Origin: Defluviicoccus sp.
Lineage (GTDB): Bacteria > Pseudomonadota > Alphaproteobacteria > MPNO01
Assembly: GCA_028821395.1 (NCBI GenBank)
Contig: JAPPGP010000231.1
Coordinates: forward strand, 1-55,279
Reading direction: 5' to 3'
DNA length: 55,279 nucleotides
Part shown: piece by piece, positions 36,852 through 44,696 of the stretch
Layout of the letters: each line of letters starts with the position of its first letter
Numbering within the stretch: the first letter of the stretch is position 1
Notes under the pieces: generated by a model
Seen by the model: only the letters and a program-made list of their open reading frames with translations
The model's database searches: none
Told to the model about the DNA's origin: nothing
Program-made: the position numbers and the translations under genes

Positions 36852-38024
36852 CTATTCGGCCGCGACGAGCTCCGGCCGCTCGATATGCGATTCGTGCAGC
36901 GCCGGCATCACCTCGGCGGCGAACTTCTCCATGTTCCTGCGCGTGAGGTCGGCCGGCAGGGTGCCGAACTGGCAGAGCGCGAGCAAATTGCCGAGCGCCA
37001 CCCGGCGCTGGCAGTCGAGCAGCTTCTCGCGCACCGTGTCGGGGCTGCCGATCACCACCACCTCGTCCTCGATCAGCGACTCCACGGTCTGGCTCCGGCT
37101 CAGGCTCGACTTGTGCTTGCGCACGTTCTTCAGCGAGGCGATCGAGGTGTAGCCCGGCGGCAGCAGCATCTCCGGCGGGTTGCGCAGGAACTTGTTGGCG
37201 AAGGCCTCGATATGCGGCCTCGCCTCGTCGCGCGCCTGCTCGTCGGTATCGGCGACGTAGATCGGCACCAGCCAGCCGAGCTGGTCGGGGCTCGCCTCGT
37301 AGCCGTGCTCCCTGGCCTTGTCGCGATAGGCGTCCATGAACCGCTTCACCGCGCGGAACGGGCTGTAGGTCTGGAGATAGGTGTACTTGCGGTCCGGATG
37401 GGCGGTCCACTCGATGGTCTCGGTCGAGCCCTGGGACGGGCACCAGATCGGCGGGTGCGGGTCCTGGTAGGGGCGCGGCCACAGATTGACGTACTCGAAA
37501 TGGTAGTGCTCGCCCTCGAAGGAGAACGGGCCTTCCTCGGTCCAGGCGCGGATGACGAGGTCGTGCGCCTCGTGGAAGCGGTCGTGCGAGAAGGCCGGGT
37601 TGGCGCCCATCGAGTAGTACTCGCAGCCGATGCCGCGCACCATGCCGCTGATCAGCCGCCCGCCCGAGATGCAGTCGATCATCGCATGCTCTTCGGCGAG
37701 CGTCAGCGGATGCTCGCGGATGCCGAAGGCCGAGCCCACGATGGCGATCTTGACCCGCTCGGTGCGCCGCGCCAGCGCCGCCGCGGTGACGATCGGCGAC
37801 GGCATGATGCCGTAGGCGTTCTGGTGGTGCTCGTTGACGCATAGCCCGTCAAAGCCGAGCTCCTCGCCGTATTCCAGCTCGTCGAGATAGCGGTTGTAGA
37901 GCTCGTGCCCCTTCTTGGGGTCGAAATAGCTGTTCGGCAGGACCACCCAGGCCGAGCGGTACTTCTTGTCGTAGTCGAGGTCGAGATAGGCGTAGGGCAT
38001 CAAATGAAACAGAAACACCTTCAT
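36852..38024 (-). CDS. Luciferase-like (LLM class) flavin-dependent oxidoreductase
   Basis: 390 residues starting MKVFLFHLMPYAYLDLDYDK. Typical segments are GFDGLCVNEHHQNAYGIMPSP (the NEHH of bacterial luciferase-type monooxygenases), IREHPLTLAEEHAMID and ISGGRLISGMVRGIG. This branch is usually FMNH2-dependent, though F420 relatives exist. ATG at 38024 has AGGA 8 bases upstream; ATG at 38033 would add three residues. It is the first gene of the LLM-molybdenum subunit-EamA cluster. Confidence 0.87.
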   Translation of the reverse strand: MKVFLFHLMPYAYLDLDYDKKYRSAWVVLPNSYFDPKKGHELYNRYLDELEYGEELGFDGLCVNEHHQNAYGIMPSPIVTAAALARRTERVKIAIVGSAFGIREHPLTLAEEHAMIDCISGGRLISGMVRGIGCEYYSMGANPAFSHDRFHEAHDLVIRAWTEEGPFSFEGEHYHFEYVNLWPRPYQDPHPPIWCPSQGSTETIEWTAHPDRKYTYLQTYSPFRAVKRFMDAYRDKAREHGYEASPDQLGWLVPIYVADTDEQARDEARPHIEAFANKFLRNPPEMLLPPGYTSIASLKNVRKHKSSLSRSQTVESLIEDEVVVIGSPDTVREKLLDCQRRVALGNLLALCQFGTLPADLTRRNMEKFAAEVMPALHESHIERPELVAAE

Positions 38025-38127
38025 CGCGCGCATCCTGTCCTGTGGGCGGACCGAGTGTAGGGCAACGCGGCGGGGCTCTCAACAAAGCCCCGGCGGTCCA
38101 CCGGAAATCGACCGGTGTCCGTTGCGC

Positions 38128-38379
38128 CTATCCGCCGCCGGGCATGCCCGCTCGATCGTCTGCGGCAGCGCCCCGGGCGAGGGCGGCCCTCACGTCCGCG
38201 TCGCTCAGACAGGGATAGTCCGCCAGCAGTTCGGCCGTCGACACGCCGGACGCCAACATCTGCAGGATATCGGCAGCCCGGACCCGGGTTCCGCGAATAT
38301 GCGGGCGCCCGCCGCAGATCGCGGGGTCGATGTCGACTCGCCCCGAACCGGTTGGTCGATCGATGCCGGTTTCGATCAT
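38128..38379 (-). CDS. DUF433-family antitoxin-like protein (solitary)
   Basis: An 83-residue protein with the DUF433 core VDIDPAICGGRPHIRGTRV followed by AADILQMLASGVSTAELLADYP, a winged-helix fold used by antitoxins that pair with DUF5615 PIN-like toxins. GGAGG lies 5 bases before the ATG. No DUF5615 gene follows in the 90 bases before the next gene. It starts 16 bases from the 3' end of tRNA-Leu, a spot where mobile DNA often lands. Probably a module remnant. Confidence 0.85.
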   Translation of the reverse strand: MIETGIDRPTGSGRVDIDPAICGGRPHIRGTRVRAADILQMLASGVSTAELLADYPCLSDADVRAALARGAAADDRAGMPGGG

Positions 38380-38395
38380 TTGCGCCTCCGAAGGC

Positions 38396-38482
38396 TGGTA
38401 CGGGTGGCCGGACTCGAACCGGCAAGTCCTTGCGGACAGCGGCTTTTGAGGCCGCCGCGTCTACCAATTCCGCCACACCCGC
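38396..38482 (-). tRNA. tRNA-Leu (anticodon CAA)
   Basis: The minus strand folds as a class II tRNA. The acceptor GCGGGTG (38482-38476) pairs with CACCCGT (38406-38400), with discriminator A and an encoded CCA (38398-38396). The anticodon stem GCGGC/GCCGC encloses the loop CTCAAAA with anticodon CAA (38448-38446), reading TTG. A long variable arm (TGTCCGCAAGGACT) confirms the leucine class. The DUF433 gene lies next to its 3' end. Confidence 0.95.
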
Positions 38483-38589
38483 GTTCCGCGCCGCACTGTG
38501 CCGCAAATCGCCGCGCGTCTCAACGGATCGTTGCCGCTGAGGCGCGGGCAATGGTCCTGACGTCGTGGGGGGAGCGCCAACCCCCCGCT

Positions 38590-38700
38590 CGTCTTGCCCG
38601 GACTTGTTCCGGGCACCCACTGGCGCCGCCTCCCCTCCCGGCCGGCCGCCTCGCGGGCCGGGAGGCTGCATGGGTGGCCGGATCAAGTCCGGCCATGACG
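38590..38700. repeat. REP-like element, copy 5 (two inverted units)
   Basis: TTGCCCGGACTTGTTCCGGG (38594-38613) and TGGCCGGATCAAGTCCGGCC plus ATGACG (38675-38700) face each other, separated by about 60 bases that hold another hairpin (CTCCCGGCCGG... CCGGGAG). The second unit matches copy 3 almost exactly. It lies between tRNA-Leu and yqaA. The rest of this 290-base gap (38483-38774) shows no gene. Confidence 0.7.
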
Positions 38701-38774
38701 GGTGAGGGACATGGTGCGAGGGCGCACGAAGCTCCGAAACAGGCACTATAGTCGCGGCGCGGCGGGAGGGCGGC

Positions 38775-39356
38775 GTGCTGAGACGCCTCTATGACTGGAC
38801 GATGGGGCTGGCCGGGCGCGAGCGTGCGGTCTGGGCGCTCGCCGTCGTTGCCTTCGTCGAGGGCTGGTTCTTCCCGATCCCGCCCGACGTGCTGCTGATC
38901 CCGATGGTGCTGGCAGCGCGCGACCGGGCGTGGCGATACGCGGCGGTCTGCACCGCCGCCTCGGTGGCGGGCGGGGCGTTCGGCTACGCCATCGGCCTGT
39001 TCCTGTTCGAGGCCGTGGCGCGGCCGATTCTCGCCTTCTACGGGTACGGAGAGGCATTTGCCGCGTTCGGCGCGCGCTACAACGAATGGGGCGCGTGGAT
39101 CGTGTTCGGCGCCGGCTTCACCCCCTTCCCCTACAAGGTGGTCGCCATCGCGAGCGGCGCGACGCGGCTCGACCCCGCGGTTTTCATTGCCGCCTCGGTC
39201 GTCGCGCGCGGGCTCCGCTTCCTCGTCGTGGCGGCGCTGCTCTACTGGATCGGCCCGCCGATCCGCGCCTTCATCGAACGCCGGCTCGGTCTGGTGACCG
39301 CGGTCTTCGCCGCCCTCTTGCTTGGCGGCTTCGTCCTTGCCAAATACGCCCTGTGA
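38775..39356 (+). CDS. YqaA/DedA-family membrane protein
   Basis: 193 residues with about four to five membrane helices. The conserved motif of the SNARE-associated/DedA domain appears as VEGWFFPIPPDVLLIP and FGAGFTPFPYKVVAIASG (the F-x-R-F/Pro-rich re-entrant loop region). DedA-like proteins are implicated in lipid translocation and membrane homeostasis. The start is GTG at 38775 with GGGAGGG upstream. Its stop overlaps the GTG of dsbB (GTGA). Confidence 0.85.
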   Translation: MLRRLYDWTMGLAGRERAVWALAVVAFVEGWFFPIPPDVLLIPMVLAARDRAWRYAAVCTAASVAGGAFGYAIGLFLFEAVARPILAFYGYGEAFAAFGARYNEWGAWIVFGAGFTPFPYKVVAIASGATRLDPAVFIAASVVARGLRFLVVAALLYWIGPPIRAFIERRLGLVTAVFAALLLGGFVLAKYAL

Positions 39357-39844
39357 CGATCGAGAAATCCGCCCCCGCCGCGATCCTCGCCGCCAGCGCC
39401 CTGATCCTCGGGACCGCGCTCGCCTCGCAATATGTCGGCGGGCTCGCGCCCTGCGAGCTCTGCATCTGGCAGCGCTGGCCCTACGCGGCGGCGATCGGGC
39501 TGTCGCTGGTGGCGCTGACCGCGCTGCGGCGCCCCGCCGCGCGCTCGGCCGTGGTCGCGCTCTGCGGGCTCGCCTTCGCGATCGGTGGGGCGGTCGCGTT
39601 CTACCATCTCGGGGTGGAGCAGGGCTGGTTCCGCGGCCCCGCCGGCTGCTCGGCCGCCGCCATCGACGCGACCACCATCGAGGAGCTGAGGCGCCAGCTC
39701 GAAGCCGCCCCCGTCGTGCGCTGCGACGAGGTACCATGGTCGCTGATGGGAATCTCGCTCGCCGGATTCAATCTGATCGCATCGACCCTGCTGGCAGCGG
39801 GCTGTTTCCTGCTCGTCGCGCGGTCCGGGAGGCGCCCCGCATGA
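39353..39844 (+). CDS. dsbB: Disulfide bond formation protein DsbB
   Basis: 163 residues, four membrane helices. The first periplasmic loop has the redox pair CELC (in LAPCELCIWQRWPY), including the following conserved W-Q-R; the second loop has the second Cys pair (AGCSAA and VRCDEVPW). DsbB reoxidises DsbA and passes electrons to ubiquinone. It sits in a yqaA-dsbB-coq7 operon with four-base overlaps on both sides, so the ubiquinone hydroxylase is made with a quinone-using enzyme. Confidence 0.93.
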   Translation: MTIEKSAPAAILAASALILGTALASQYVGGLAPCELCIWQRWPYAAAIGLSLVALTALRRPAARSAVVALCGLAFAIGGAVAFYHLGVEQGWFRGPAGCSAAAIDATTIEELRRQLEAAPVVRCDEVPWSLMGISLAGFNLIASTLLAAGCFLLVARSGRRPA

Positions 39845-40398
39845 GCAAGCGTCTGACCGCGGAGGACCGGCTGCCCGGCGACCCGGACCGGGCGGAGACC
39901 GTCGCCCGGATGATCCGCGTCGACCAGGCCGGCGAGTACGGCGCGGTGCGCATCTATGCCGGCCAGCGCGCGTTCCTCCCGCGCGGCGCCGCGGCCGATG
40001 CGGTCGACAAGATGGCCGCGAAGGAAGCCGAACACCTCGCGGCCTTCGACGCGATGGTCGCCGAGCGCGGCGTCCGCCCGACCGCGCTGATGCCCCTCTG
40101 GCATCTCGCGGGCTACGCGCTCGGCGCGGCGACCGCGCTGATGGGCGAGCGGGCGGCGATGGCCTGCACCGAGGCGATCGAGGAGGTGATCGACCGCCAC
40201 TATGCCGAGCAGTCCGCCGCCCTCGGTGAGGACGAGGCCGAGCTCCGCGCCACCATCGACGCGTTCCGTGCCGACGAGATCGAGCACCGCGACCTCGCCG
40301 TCGCCCACGCGGCGCGCGACGCGCCCGGCTACCGCCTGCTGACCGACGCCGTCAAGACCGGCTCGCGGCTGGCGATCTGGCTGTCGACGCGGGTGTGA
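39841..40398 (+). CDS. coq7: Demethoxyubiquinone hydroxylase family protein Coq7
   Basis: 185 residues. The ferritin-like di-iron fold has the ligands Glu in DQAGEYGAVRIY, KEAEH (E-x-x-H), Glu in ACTEAIEEVIDRHY and DEIEH (E-x-x-H). It hydroxylates demethoxyubiquinone in ubiquinone synthesis. Its last 12 codons and stop are repeated exactly at 41223-41264, downstream of the TumE/TumA module, so the module appears to have been inserted at the 3' end of this gene without breaking it. Confidence 0.94.
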   Translation: MSKRLTAEDRLPGDPDRAETVARMIRVDQAGEYGAVRIYAGQRAFLPRGAAADAVDKMAAKEAEHLAAFDAMVAERGVRPTALMPLWHLAGYALGAATALMGERAAMACTEAIEEVIDRHYAEQSAALGEDEAELRATIDAFRADEIEHRDLAVAHAARDAPGYRLLTDAVKTGSRLAIWLSTRV

Positions 40399-40399
40399 G
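40358..40399. repeat. 42-bp direct repeat, left copy (end of coq7)
   Basis: This stretch covers the last 41 bases of coq7 plus one base. It is identical over 42 bases to 41223-41264, beginning CCGGCTCGCGGCTGGCGATC and ending ACGCGGGTGTGAG. The flanking bases differ immediately on both sides. The two copies bracket the TumE/TumA module exactly, like attL/attR sites. Confidence 0.93.
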
Positions 40400-40445
40400 G
40401 GTCGGACGCACCGCGGACAGACGGTTCGGCTCCGGCCTTTCTCCG

Positions 40446-40464
40446 GTTATCAGAAAGTGATAAC
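40446..40464 (+). promoter_or_regulatory. Probable operator of the TumE/TumA module
   Basis: GTTATCA-GAAAG-TGATAAC is a perfect inverted repeat (7-bp arms, 5-base spacer) in an otherwise GC-rich context, lying 8 bases before the tumE start. A dimeric HTH antitoxin such as TumA would be expected to bind here and repress its own operon. Inferred from symmetry and position. Confidence 0.6.
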
Positions 40465-40472
40465 TTGGTGGC

Positions 40473-40844
40473 ATGCCGCCGCCTGATCGGGAGCCAGGGC
40501 TCGACACGCTGCTCGATCTTCACGGCCAGACGCTGTTCGTGGACGAAGCCGGTCACTGGGTGAGGTTCGTGGTGCTGAGAACCGAGGTCACTCCGGAACG
40601 CCCGCACGGGCTGAGCTATTCGCTTACGCTGCACGCGCCCGATGGTACGCCGCTGGTCGGGTACGACAACGCTCATCCGGTAAGGGAGCGGCGCGGCCCG
40701 GGACGGCGGACGCGCGAGGAGAGCGACCATCGGCACCGGCTGGGGAACATCCGGCGATACGACTACGCGGATGCGGCCACGCTGCTCGATGACTTTTGGA
40801 GCGAGGTGGACGCGGTGCTGAAGGACAGGGCATCGATCTCGTGA
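40473..40844 (+). CDS. tumE: TumE-family toxin (DUF6516)
   Basis: A 123-residue protein with the layout of the TumE family: an N-terminal strand pair (LLDLHGQTLFVDEAGHWVRF), a conserved central SYSLTLHAPDGTPLVGYDNAH and a C-terminal basic helix with DYADAATLLDDFWSEVDAVL. The position directly before an HTH gene, with a GTGA overlap, matches known TumE-TumA modules. The biochemical target of this branch is not clear to me. The module is bounded by 42-bp direct repeats. Confidence 0.8.
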   Translation: MPPPDREPGLDTLLDLHGQTLFVDEAGHWVRFVVLRTEVTPERPHGLSYSLTLHAPDGTPLVGYDNAHPVRERRGPGRRTREESDHRHRLGNIRRYDYADAATLLDDFWSEVDAVLKDRASIS

Positions 40845-41221
40845 AGACGCTGACGATCGGCATCGCTGACTACGACCGGATGAAGGTGCGGAGCCTGGCG
40901 ATCGCCCGCGGCGAACACAAGCCCGCCGGGAGCGAGCCGAAGATCTGGTTCACGTCGGTGGAGAGCCTCGCCAGGGTGCTCTCCCAACGCAATCGCGAGC
41001 TTCTCGCGCTGATCGCACGCGAGGAACCGGACTCTCTCACCCGGCTTGCGGAGCTCTCCGGGCGCAACAAGTCGAACCTGTCGCGCACTCTGAAGACCAT
41101 GTCGCAATACGGGCTCGTCGAATTGAAGGCGGGAAAGCGCGGCACGCTGGTGCCGCGCGTGCCGTATGACCGGGTGCGGCTTGACGTCTCCCTGACCTCG
41201 ACATCGCGGCAGGTCGCGTGA
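40841..41221 (+). CDS. tumA: TumA-type HTH antitoxin/regulator
   Basis: A 126-residue winged-HTH protein: LIAREEPDSLTRLAELSGRN then KSNLSRTLKTMSQYGLVELK is a MarR-like helix-turn-helix. It starts with GTG overlapping the toxin stop. The N-terminal part (LTIGIADYDRMKVRSLAIAR) is the usual toxin-facing section of TumA-like proteins. It should neutralise the upstream protein and repress through the palindrome at 40446-40464. Its stop is followed one base later by the right copy of the direct repeat. Confidence 0.82.
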   Translation: MKTLTIGIADYDRMKVRSLAIARGEHKPAGSEPKIWFTSVESLARVLSQRNRELLALIAREEPDSLTRLAELSGRNKSNLSRTLKTMSQYGLVELKAGKRGTLVPRVPYDRVRLDVSLTSTSRQVA

Positions 41222-41222
41222 T

Positions 41223-41264
41223 CCGGCTCGCGGCTGGCGATCTGGCTGTCGACGCGGGTGTGAG
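41223..41264. repeat. 42-bp direct repeat, right copy
   Basis: An exact copy of the coq7 3' end (see 40358-40399), including a second in-frame stop for the coq7 reading frame. It begins one base after the tumA stop. Recombination between the copies would remove 865 bases (one repeat plus the 823-base module) and leave coq7 intact. Confidence 0.93.
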
Positions 41265-41272
41265 CGCTCGCC

Positions 41273-41638
41273 TCAGGCGAGGGCGTATTCCTGTACCAGG
41301 ATATCGGCGGGCAGGCCCCACTCGGTGGACAGCGCACGGATCATCGGCAGGGTCAGGGGACGGCGGCGGTTCAGCACCTCCGAGGCATGCGGCTGCGATC
41401 CGATCACTGCCGCGAGGTCCTTTTGGCGGAGCCCGCGCGCTTCCATGACGTGTTCGATCAGCGAGATCGGGTCCGGTGCCTCGATCGGCCAATGTGCCAC
41501 TTCATACGCTTCCACGAGGGTGACGAGGGCTTCGATCTCGTCGCTCTCCGGCGTGCCCGGCGCGGCGTCCATCAAGCGGTCGATCGCCGACAGCGCCGCG
41601 TCGTAGTCGGCTTCGGTCTCCAGCGGTTTCCTGGTCAT
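41273..41638 (-). CDS. HigA-type (COG5499) HTH antitoxin, solitary
   Basis: A 121-residue protein. The N-terminal part (TEADYDAALSAIDRLMDAAPG) and middle (YEVAHWPIEAPDPISLIEHVM) are characteristic of the long HigA form, followed by an Xre HTH (ARGLRQKDLAAVIGSQPHAS, SEVLNRRRPLTLPMI). GGAGG lies 7 bases before the ATG at 41638. No HigB-type toxin is adjacent. It is 10 bases downstream of the flavodoxin-fold oxidoreductase gene on the same strand, so it may be transcribed with that operon. It faces the TumE/TumA module. Confidence 0.85.
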   Translation of the reverse strand: MTRKPLETEADYDAALSAIDRLMDAAPGTPESDEIEALVTLVEAYEVAHWPIEAPDPISLIEHVMEARGLRQKDLAAVIGSQPHASEVLNRRRPLTLPMIRALSTEWGLPADILVQEYALA

Positions 41639-41648
41639 CCTCTGCCTC

Positions 41649-42239
41649 CTAACCACCGAACCCCGCCATCTCCCGGTCGATGCGCCGCATGAAGCGCTCG
41701 ATCCGCGCGGGCGAGGGCTGATGAAGGCCGTAGAGCCCGAGATAGCGCTTCCGCGCGCCCCTGGCGAGGAACCATTTCATGTAGCGGGTGAACATCTTGC
41801 GCGGCGGGTCGCCGAACCAGCGGAGGATCGGCCGGTCGCGCCCGTAGGTGACGATCGCCGCGAGCGACCGGATGTGGCGCAAATTGGGGTGGAGCCGGCC
41901 GCGCTCGTCCTGGCGGAACGACACCCCGGGCACCATCACCCGGTCGAAGAACCCCTTGAGGATGGCCGGCGGGCCGAGCGTCCAGGTCGGGAACACGAAG
42001 ACCAGCCCCTCGGCGGCGAACAGGCGCTCGACATAGCCGGCGGTGCGCGCCCGGTTCGCCGCCTCGTCGAAATAGGCCGCGCGCTCCGCCGCGGTCAGCA
42101 CCGGATCGAAACCCTCCGCGTAGAGGTCGCACAGGTCCACGCTGTGCCCCGCGCGCTCCAGCGCCGTCACGGCGCGGTCGCGGAGCGCGGCATTCAGGCT
42201 GTCGGCACCGGGATGGGCGAAGACGAGGAGAATTTTCAC
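41649..42239 (-). CDS. NAD(P)H dehydrogenase (quinone)-family flavodoxin-fold protein
   Basis: 196 residues with the flavodoxin-like FMN site ILLVFAHPGADSLNAALRD at the N-terminus and the conserved FVFPTWTLGPPAILKGFFDR, matching the MdaB/KefF/NQO1 family of FMN- or FAD-dependent quinone reductases. The GTG at 42239 overlaps the stop of the molybdopterin oxidoreductase gene (GTGA). This coupling suggests that it supplies electrons to, or shares a substrate with, that enzyme. Confidence 0.9.
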   Translation of the reverse strand: MKILLVFAHPGADSLNAALRDRAVTALERAGHSVDLCDLYAEGFDPVLTAAERAAYFDEAANRARTAGYVERLFAAEGLVFVFPTWTLGPPAILKGFFDRVMVPGVSFRQDERGRLHPNLRHIRSLAAIVTYGRDRPILRWFGDPPRKMFTRYMKWFLARGARKRYLGLYGLHQPSPARIERFMRRIDREMAGFGG

Positions 42240-44551
42240 GCGCGGACGATGGGCGGCGGAGCGAAGGCGGTGATCTCGGGCGCCGGCCCGGCGAACCGCT
42301 CCGCCTCGACCAGCGCGGTCTGCGCCGCGCAGCACTGGGTCAGCGTCGAGGTCGGCTTGTCGATGGTGAGCACGTTGGGGTTGCCGTGCTTCTCGAGGCT
42401 GCCCGGAAGCGCCGGATCGATCGGGTCGAACCAGGCGCCGGTGGCGAGCTCCACCACCCCGGGTCGGATCGCGTCGCTCACCACCGCGCCCGCGAGGCAG
42501 GCGCCGCGGTCGTTGTACAGGCGGACGACGTCGCCGTCGGCGATGCCCCGCTCCGCGGCGTCGACCGGGTTCATCCGCATCGCTTCGCGCCCCGCCACCT
42601 TGGCGGCGCGGCTCACCGAACCGCAGTCGAGCTGGCTGTGGAGCCGCGCACGCGGCTGGTTCGAGACCAAGTGGAGCGGGAATCGGGACGCCTTCGCGCC
42701 GCCCAGCCACTCGACCGGCTCCATCCATGTCGGATGTCCGGGAACGTCGTCATAGCCGAGCCCGGCGATGGTCTCTGACCAGATCTCGATTCTGCCCGAC
42801 GGGGTCTTGAGCGGCGCGCCTTCCGGGTCGGCGCGGAAATCGGCGAACGGGATTGGCGGCGCGTCCGGCGGGGGAAGCTCGAAATGGCCTTTCTCCCAGA
42901 ACGCGTCGAAGCCCGGCATCTCGATCCCGTCCTTGGCGACGCGCTGGCGGTAGACGTCGTAGAGATGGCGCAGCCACCCGGCTTCGCCTCTCCCCTCGGT
43001 GAACGACTCCGCGAAGCCCAGCCGCCCGGCGAGCGCGGCGTAGATGTCGTACTCGTTGCGCGCCTCGCCGACCGGGTCGATCGCCTGCTGGCTGGCGAAG
43101 ACGAAGCGGTCGAAATTCGACGCCGCGATGTCGTTGCGCTCCAGCGTCGTGGTGCAGGGCAGCACGATGTCGGCGCGCTTGGCGGCCGGCGTCCACCACG
43201 GCTCGTGGATGACGATCGTCTCCGGCCTCGCCCAGCCCTCGAGCAGGTTGTTGAGGTCCTGCTGCTTGTGGAACGGGTTGCCGCCGCACCAGTAGACCAG
43301 GCGGATGTTCGGGTAGCGCCGGTCCTCGCCGTTGAAGCTGTAGGCCGCGCCCGGGTTGAGCAGCGCGTCGGCGAGCCTGGCGACCGGGATCCAGCTCTCG
43401 ACCGCGTTCCGGCCCGCCGGGAGCTTGGGCGGGGCGACCTGCCGGGTCGGCGCGCCGATGCCATTGATGGCGCCGTAGCCGAAGCCGAAACCGCCGCCGG
43501 GGAGGCCGATCTGGCCCAGCATGGCGGCCAGGGCGATGGTCATCCAGTAGGGCTGCTCGCCGTGGTCGGCGCGCTGCACCGACCAGCTCACGGCGAGCAG
43601 CGTGCGGCGCCGCGCCATCTTGCGGGCGAGGCGGCGGATCGCCTCGGCCGGCATCTCGGAGATCGCCGCGGCCCAGCCGGCGTCCTTGGCGGTCCCGTCC
43701 GTCTCGCCCAGCAAATAGGCCGCGAGCCGCTCGAAACCGGTGCAGCAGCGCGCCAGGAACCCGGCGTCGTGCAGGCCTTCCACCAGCAGCGTGTGGGCCA
43801 GCCCCAGCATCACCGCGAGGTCGGTGTTGGGGCGGATGGCATGCCATTCGGCCGCGACCTCGTCCGCGGTGTCGTCGCGGATCGGGCCGATGCAGACGAA
43901 CTCGGTCCCCGACTGGGCGGCGCGGCTGAGCCATCCCGCCGCCTCGTGCGCGCCGAGCCCGCCCTGGTTGACCCTGGCGTTCTTGGGCGGCATGCCGCCG
44001 AAGGCGACCATGAGCCCGGTATGCTCGGCGATCGTGGGCCAGGTGTTGACCGGCCCGATCACCGGGCTCATCGAGCCGACGATGCGCGGCACGATCACAC
44101 TCGCCGCGCCAAAGCTGTAATTGGTGACCTGGTCGACGAAGCCGCCATGCAGGTTGAGGAAGCGGGAGAGCTGGCCGCGCGCGTTGTGGAAGGCGCCGGC
44201 GCTGGCCCAGCCCGAGCTGCCGTAGATGGCTTGGTTGCCGTGTTCCCGCTTGACCCGGTCGAGCTCGGCGGCGACGAGGTCGAGAGCCCGGTCCCAGCTC
44301 ACTTCGATGAAGGGCTCCGCGCCCCTGTGCGCGGCGTTCGTGCCCGGCCCGCCCTCCAGCCACGACTTGCGCACCGCGGGACGGGCGATGCGGCAATCGG
44401 CGTGGACCGCATCGGGCAGCGCCCGGATGAAGGGCGCGGGATCCGGGTCGCTCGCGAACGGCGTGACGCCGACCAGCCTGCCGTCCACCGCCTCCGCGGT
44501 GAACGCCCCCCAGTGGCTCGCCCCGAAAGCGGTCCGCGTCCCGTCCGGCAT
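42236..44551 (-). CDS. DMSO-reductase-family molybdopterin oxidoreductase (BisC/TorA-like)
   Basis: 771 residues. The Mo-ligand region reads GSSGWASAGAFHNARGQLSR, which places a Ser as in DMSO/TMAO and biotin-sulfoxide reductases; conserved cofactor segments include GAINGIGAPTRQVAPPK, VYWCGGNPFHKQQDLN and the late FPLHLVSNQPRARLHSQLD. There is no twin-arginine signal and no N-terminal FeS Cys motif, so it is probably cytoplasmic and BisC-like, reducing an S- or N-oxide. GGAGG precedes the ATG. It is coupled to the flavodoxin-fold reductase downstream. Confidence 0.88.
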   Translation of the reverse strand: MPDGTRTAFGASHWGAFTAEAVDGRLVGVTPFASDPDPAPFIRALPDAVHADCRIARPAVRKSWLEGGPGTNAAHRGAEPFIEVSWDRALDLVAAELDRVKREHGNQAIYGSSGWASAGAFHNARGQLSRFLNLHGGFVDQVTNYSFGAASVIVPRIVGSMSPVIGPVNTWPTIAEHTGLMVAFGGMPPKNARVNQGGLGAHEAAGWLSRAAQSGTEFVCIGPIRDDTADEVAAEWHAIRPNTDLAVMLGLAHTLLVEGLHDAGFLARCCTGFERLAAYLLGETDGTAKDAGWAAAISEMPAEAIRRLARKMARRRTLLAVSWSVQRADHGEQPYWMTIALAAMLGQIGLPGGGFGFGYGAINGIGAPTRQVAPPKLPAGRNAVESWIPVARLADALLNPGAAYSFNGEDRRYPNIRLVYWCGGNPFHKQQDLNNLLEGWARPETIVIHEPWWTPAAKRADIVLPCTTTLERNDIAASNFDRFVFASQQAIDPVGEARNEYDIYAALAGRLGFAESFTEGRGEAGWLRHLYDVYRQRVAKDGIEMPGFDAFWEKGHFELPPPDAPPIPFADFRADPEGAPLKTPSGRIEIWSETIAGLGYDDVPGHPTWMEPVEWLGGAKASRFPLHLVSNQPRARLHSQLDCGSVSRAAKVAGREAMRMNPVDAAERGIADGDVVRLYNDRGACLAGAVVSDAIRPGVVELATGAWFDPIDPALPGSLEKHGNPNVLTIDKPTSTLTQCCAAQTALVEAERFAGPAPEITAFAPPPIVRA

Positions 44552-44696
44552 GGTCCGGCCTCCCTAGTGCTCCCGGCTATGGTAAAGCAAGCGGTAGGTG
44601 GAGGAAGCCGCGGAAGCGCGGCGGGCGCATTCCCGCTTTCGGCGCGCGTCGGCCAAGTCTAGACTGGCGGCCCATCCAGGGCGGGCGGTCGCGCCG

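Noticed and set aside
40870-41337. Minus-strand open frame across tumA and the right repeat
   Set aside because: It shares a peptide with another antisense frame only because both cross the 42-bp direct repeat; it has no ribosome site or domain.
42884-44662. Long plus-strand open frame opposite the DMSO-reductase-family gene
   Set aside because: It is a compositional shadow; the translation is dominated by Arg, Gly, Val and Asp and has no recognisable domain.
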